A DNA stretch of 8,029 bases, taken from NCBI GenBank assembly GCA_026197195.1, contig JAPHUG010000433.1:1-8029 (forward strand), read 5' to 3'. This DNA is from Sedimenticola sp. GTDB taxonomy: Bacteria > Pseudomonadota > Gammaproteobacteria > Chromatiales > Chromatiaceae. The translations under genes and the position numbers were made by a program. Below are positions 6,973 through 8,029 of this stretch, one piece after another. The number at the start of each line of letters is the position of its first letter. The stretch's first letter is position 1. The notes below the pieces were generated by a model. The model worked only from the letters and a program-made list of their open reading frames with translations. It was not told the DNA's origin and did not search any database.

Positions 6973-7008
6973 GATCTCACTATACTTAGCGGTCAGCCGC
7001 TAGAGATC
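6973..7008. repeat. Nested inverted repeat in the divergent promoter region
   Basis: TAGCGG (6987-6992) and CCGCTA (6997-7002) form a perfect 6-bp inverted repeat around TCAG. Outside it GATCTC (6973-6978) pairs with GAGATC (7003-7008), leaving an 8-base bulge (6979-6986) on one side. The bulge contains ACTATA, which reads TATAGT on the minus strand, a 5/6 match to a -10 box for the 68-aa gene. The arrangement fits an operator or a structured leader, but no regulator can be named. Confidence 0.5.
6979..6984 (-). promoter_or_regulatory. Candidate -10 box of the 68-aa gene
   Basis: TATAGT on the minus strand, 5/6 to consensus, lies about 37 bases before the ATG. No good -35 hexamer is seen at 16-18 bases, where the inverted repeat lies instead. 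This could mean an activator-dependent promoter or a chance match. Confidence 0.3.
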
Positions 7009-7169
7009 TTTAGGGCAAACTGAGTCTATCCGTCGTCAGTAGTATAGGTACTGGGAAGGCAACTCTTGCGGTTCTGGGTGGCTGCGATCTATCTCCTTGA
7101 AAATCATCATCTATACTGTCAAGTAGCGATAGAGGCCCACTCTGGTTCCCTATTCAGCCAGGTGAGAAA

Positions 7170-7448
7170 ATGGAAAAACAACAACAGACAGGGCGGACTT
7201 CACGGGGGGTTGGGCGTTCTCGTATGCTGGTTGCCGCCATGCTTGGGGCACTGCTCCTTAATCCCCCTGTGCTAGAAATATTTTCAACCGATCCTTCTGT
7301 GCGTGTTTTAGGCTCATCGCTCATTCTGTTTTATATCAACCTGGTATGGGGCTTGCTCATTTTGATGGTTGTCCTGCCAAAGCTGACACAGTTTATTAGT
7401 CGGTGCTGGCGGAGTGTAAAAAACCTTCCTGATGATGGGGTGCGCTGA
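7170..7448 (+). CDS. Small two-helix membrane protein upstream of the sensor kinase (CbrX-like by position)
   Basis: A 92-residue protein with a basic, polar N-terminus (residues 1-18), a first hydrophobic segment at about 19-37 (MLVAAMLGALLLNPPVL), a second at about 47-69 (LGSSLILFYINLVWGLLILM), and a basic C-terminal tail. AGGTGAG lies just before the ATG (3-base spacer, or 5 if only AGGTG pairs). Its TGA overlaps the next gene's ATG by one base (TGATG), which implies translational coupling. Proteins of this shape, with an LNPP motif after the first helix, are commonly found directly before SSS-type sensor kinases in Gammaproteobacteria. In Pseudomonas the overlapping small gene before cbrA is called cbrX. 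Equivalence here is inferred from position, size and topology. Both termini are probably cytoplasmic, judging from their positive charge. Confidence 0.85.
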   Translation: MEKQQQTGRTSRGVGRSRMLVAAMLGALLLNPPVLEIFSTDPSVRVLGSSLILFYINLVWGLLILMVVLPKLTQFISRCWRSVKNLPDDGVR

Positions 7449-8029
7449 TGCAGTTTGCCTGGTGGGTTTTTTTTATCTCACTTGCTTATTTGGGCTTACT
7501 GTTTTTAATCGCTCACTATACAGACAAGCAGGCAGAAGCAGGGCGCAGTATAGGTTCCAATCCCTATGTCTATTCGCTCTCGCTGGCAGTTTACTGCACG
7601 TCCTGGACCTTCTATGGCAGTGTCGGCAGGGCCGCCACGGATGGTATCGGGTTTCTCCCCATCTATCTTGGGCCGACGCTGCTCTTCATGGTGGCGCCTT
7701 TCTTACTAAGAAAAATTCTTAAAATTGCTCAGGCGCAGCGCACCACCTCTATAGCGGATTTTATCGCTTCACGTTATGGCAAGAGTCAAATGCTTGCTGG
7801 CCTGGTTACCGTTGTGGCAGTCATCGGCATCATGCCTTATATCGCTTTGCAGTTGAAAGCGGTATCCAGCAGCTTTGATATCCTGATCCGATATCCTGAC
7901 ATTAGTTCCGTGTTATCTGAATCATCAGGTGTGCTAAACGACAAGGCGTTTTACATCACGATTCTGTTGGCGTTGTTCACGATCATCTTCGCGACAAGAA
8001 GACTGGATGCGTCGGAACATCATGAAGGG
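7448..8029 (+). CDS. CbrA-like sodium/solute-symporter-type sensor histidine kinase, N-terminal part only
   Basis: The first 194 codons are present; the rest lies beyond the window. The sequence is the start of an SSS (SLC5) transporter-like domain: hydrophobic helices at about 5-23, 41-58, 69-88, 115-136 and 167-183, with the signature stretches YCTSWTFYGSVGRAA, LPIYLGP, TSIADFIASRYGKSQ, MPYIALQLKAVS and RRLDASEHHEG. These are characteristic of the family in which a transporter-like sensor is fused to a histidine kinase, such as Pseudomonas CbrA, rather than of stand-alone acetate or proline symporters. In the family the remainder carries PAS, HisKA and HATPase domains, often a receiver, with a CbrB-like sigma-54 activator nearby. 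None of that can be seen here. Such kinases govern carbon and nitrogen source use. The start is fixed by the one-base overlap with the upstream small membrane gene. Confidence 0.9.
   Translation, partial: MQFAWWVFFISLAYLGLLFLIAHYTDKQAEAGRSIGSNPYVYSLSLAVYCTSWTFYGSVGRAATDGIGFLPIYLGPTLLFMVAPFLLRKILKIAQAQRTTSIADFIASRYGKSQMLAGLVTVVAVIGIMPYIALQLKAVSSSFDILIRYPDISSVLSESSGVLNDKAFYITILLALFTIIFATRRLDASEHHEG

Noticed and set aside
6723..6980. 85-codon minus-strand frame overlapping the 68-aa gene
   Set aside because: Its start lies at the candidate -10 box, it lacks a Shine-Dalgarno site, and its Ser/Arg-rich product looks like out-of-frame translation. The 68-aa frame has a strong ribosome binding site.
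7066..7275. 69-codon plus-strand frame before the two-helix membrane protein
   Set aside because: It overlaps the supported 92-aa gene in another frame and has no ribosome binding site or plausible protein features.
7432..7722. 96-codon plus-strand frame
   Set aside because: It is out of frame with the clear transporter-kinase coding sequence covering the same bases.
1..8029. Mobile elements, CRISPR arrays, tRNA or rRNA genes
   Set aside because: I saw no regularly spaced repeats, transposase-like coding sequence, terminal inverted repeats, or tRNA/rRNA-like segments on either strand.

Overview
The window looks like chromosomal DNA of a gammaproteobacterium, possibly a sulfur-oxidising or related environmental lineage. 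The best evidence is the start of a CbrA-type transporter/histidine kinase preceded by an overlapping small two-helix membrane protein, a gene pair known from Pseudomonas and other Gammaproteobacteria. The lineage is inferred from protein resemblance only. There are no rRNA or tRNA genes, no insertion sequences and no CRISPR array.

Layout: (1) positions 1-1307, minus strand, hold the first 435 codons of a signal-peptide-free gamma-glutamyltransferase-family enzyme cut by the left edge. (2) Positions 1308-1637 are a divergent intergenic region with a small hairpin just before the next ribosome binding site. (3) Positions 1638-6656, plus strand, hold one very large gene of 1672 codons. It encodes two cyclic-nucleotide-binding-like domains, a rhodanese-like domain, about 900 residues of coiled coil, one transmembrane helix, a Pro/Val/Lys/Glu-rich linker and a C-terminal formylglycine-generating-enzyme (FGE/SUMF1)-like domain predicted to lie in the periplasm. 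(4) A strong hairpin terminator at 6681-6713 has its U-tract on the minus strand and ends a convergent small gene (6736-6942, minus, 68 aa, unknown function). (5) A short divergent region carries a nested inverted repeat. (6) From 7170 rightwards, plus strand, lie a 92-aa two-helix membrane protein and, overlapping it by one base, the first 194 codons of a CbrA-like sodium/solute-symporter-type sensor kinase cut by the right edge.

How the genes relate: the large gene stands alone, between a divergent neighbour and a convergent one, so it is probably monocistronic. The small membrane protein and the sensor kinase form a translationally coupled pair. No functional link between the enzyme, the giant protein and the kinase can be shown here. 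The most unusual item is the giant protein. It looks like a membrane-anchored signalling or scaffold protein that could connect cytoplasmic ligand sensing (cyclic nucleotide, possibly sulfane sulfur) to a periplasmic FGE-fold domain lacking the catalytic cysteines of true FGE.
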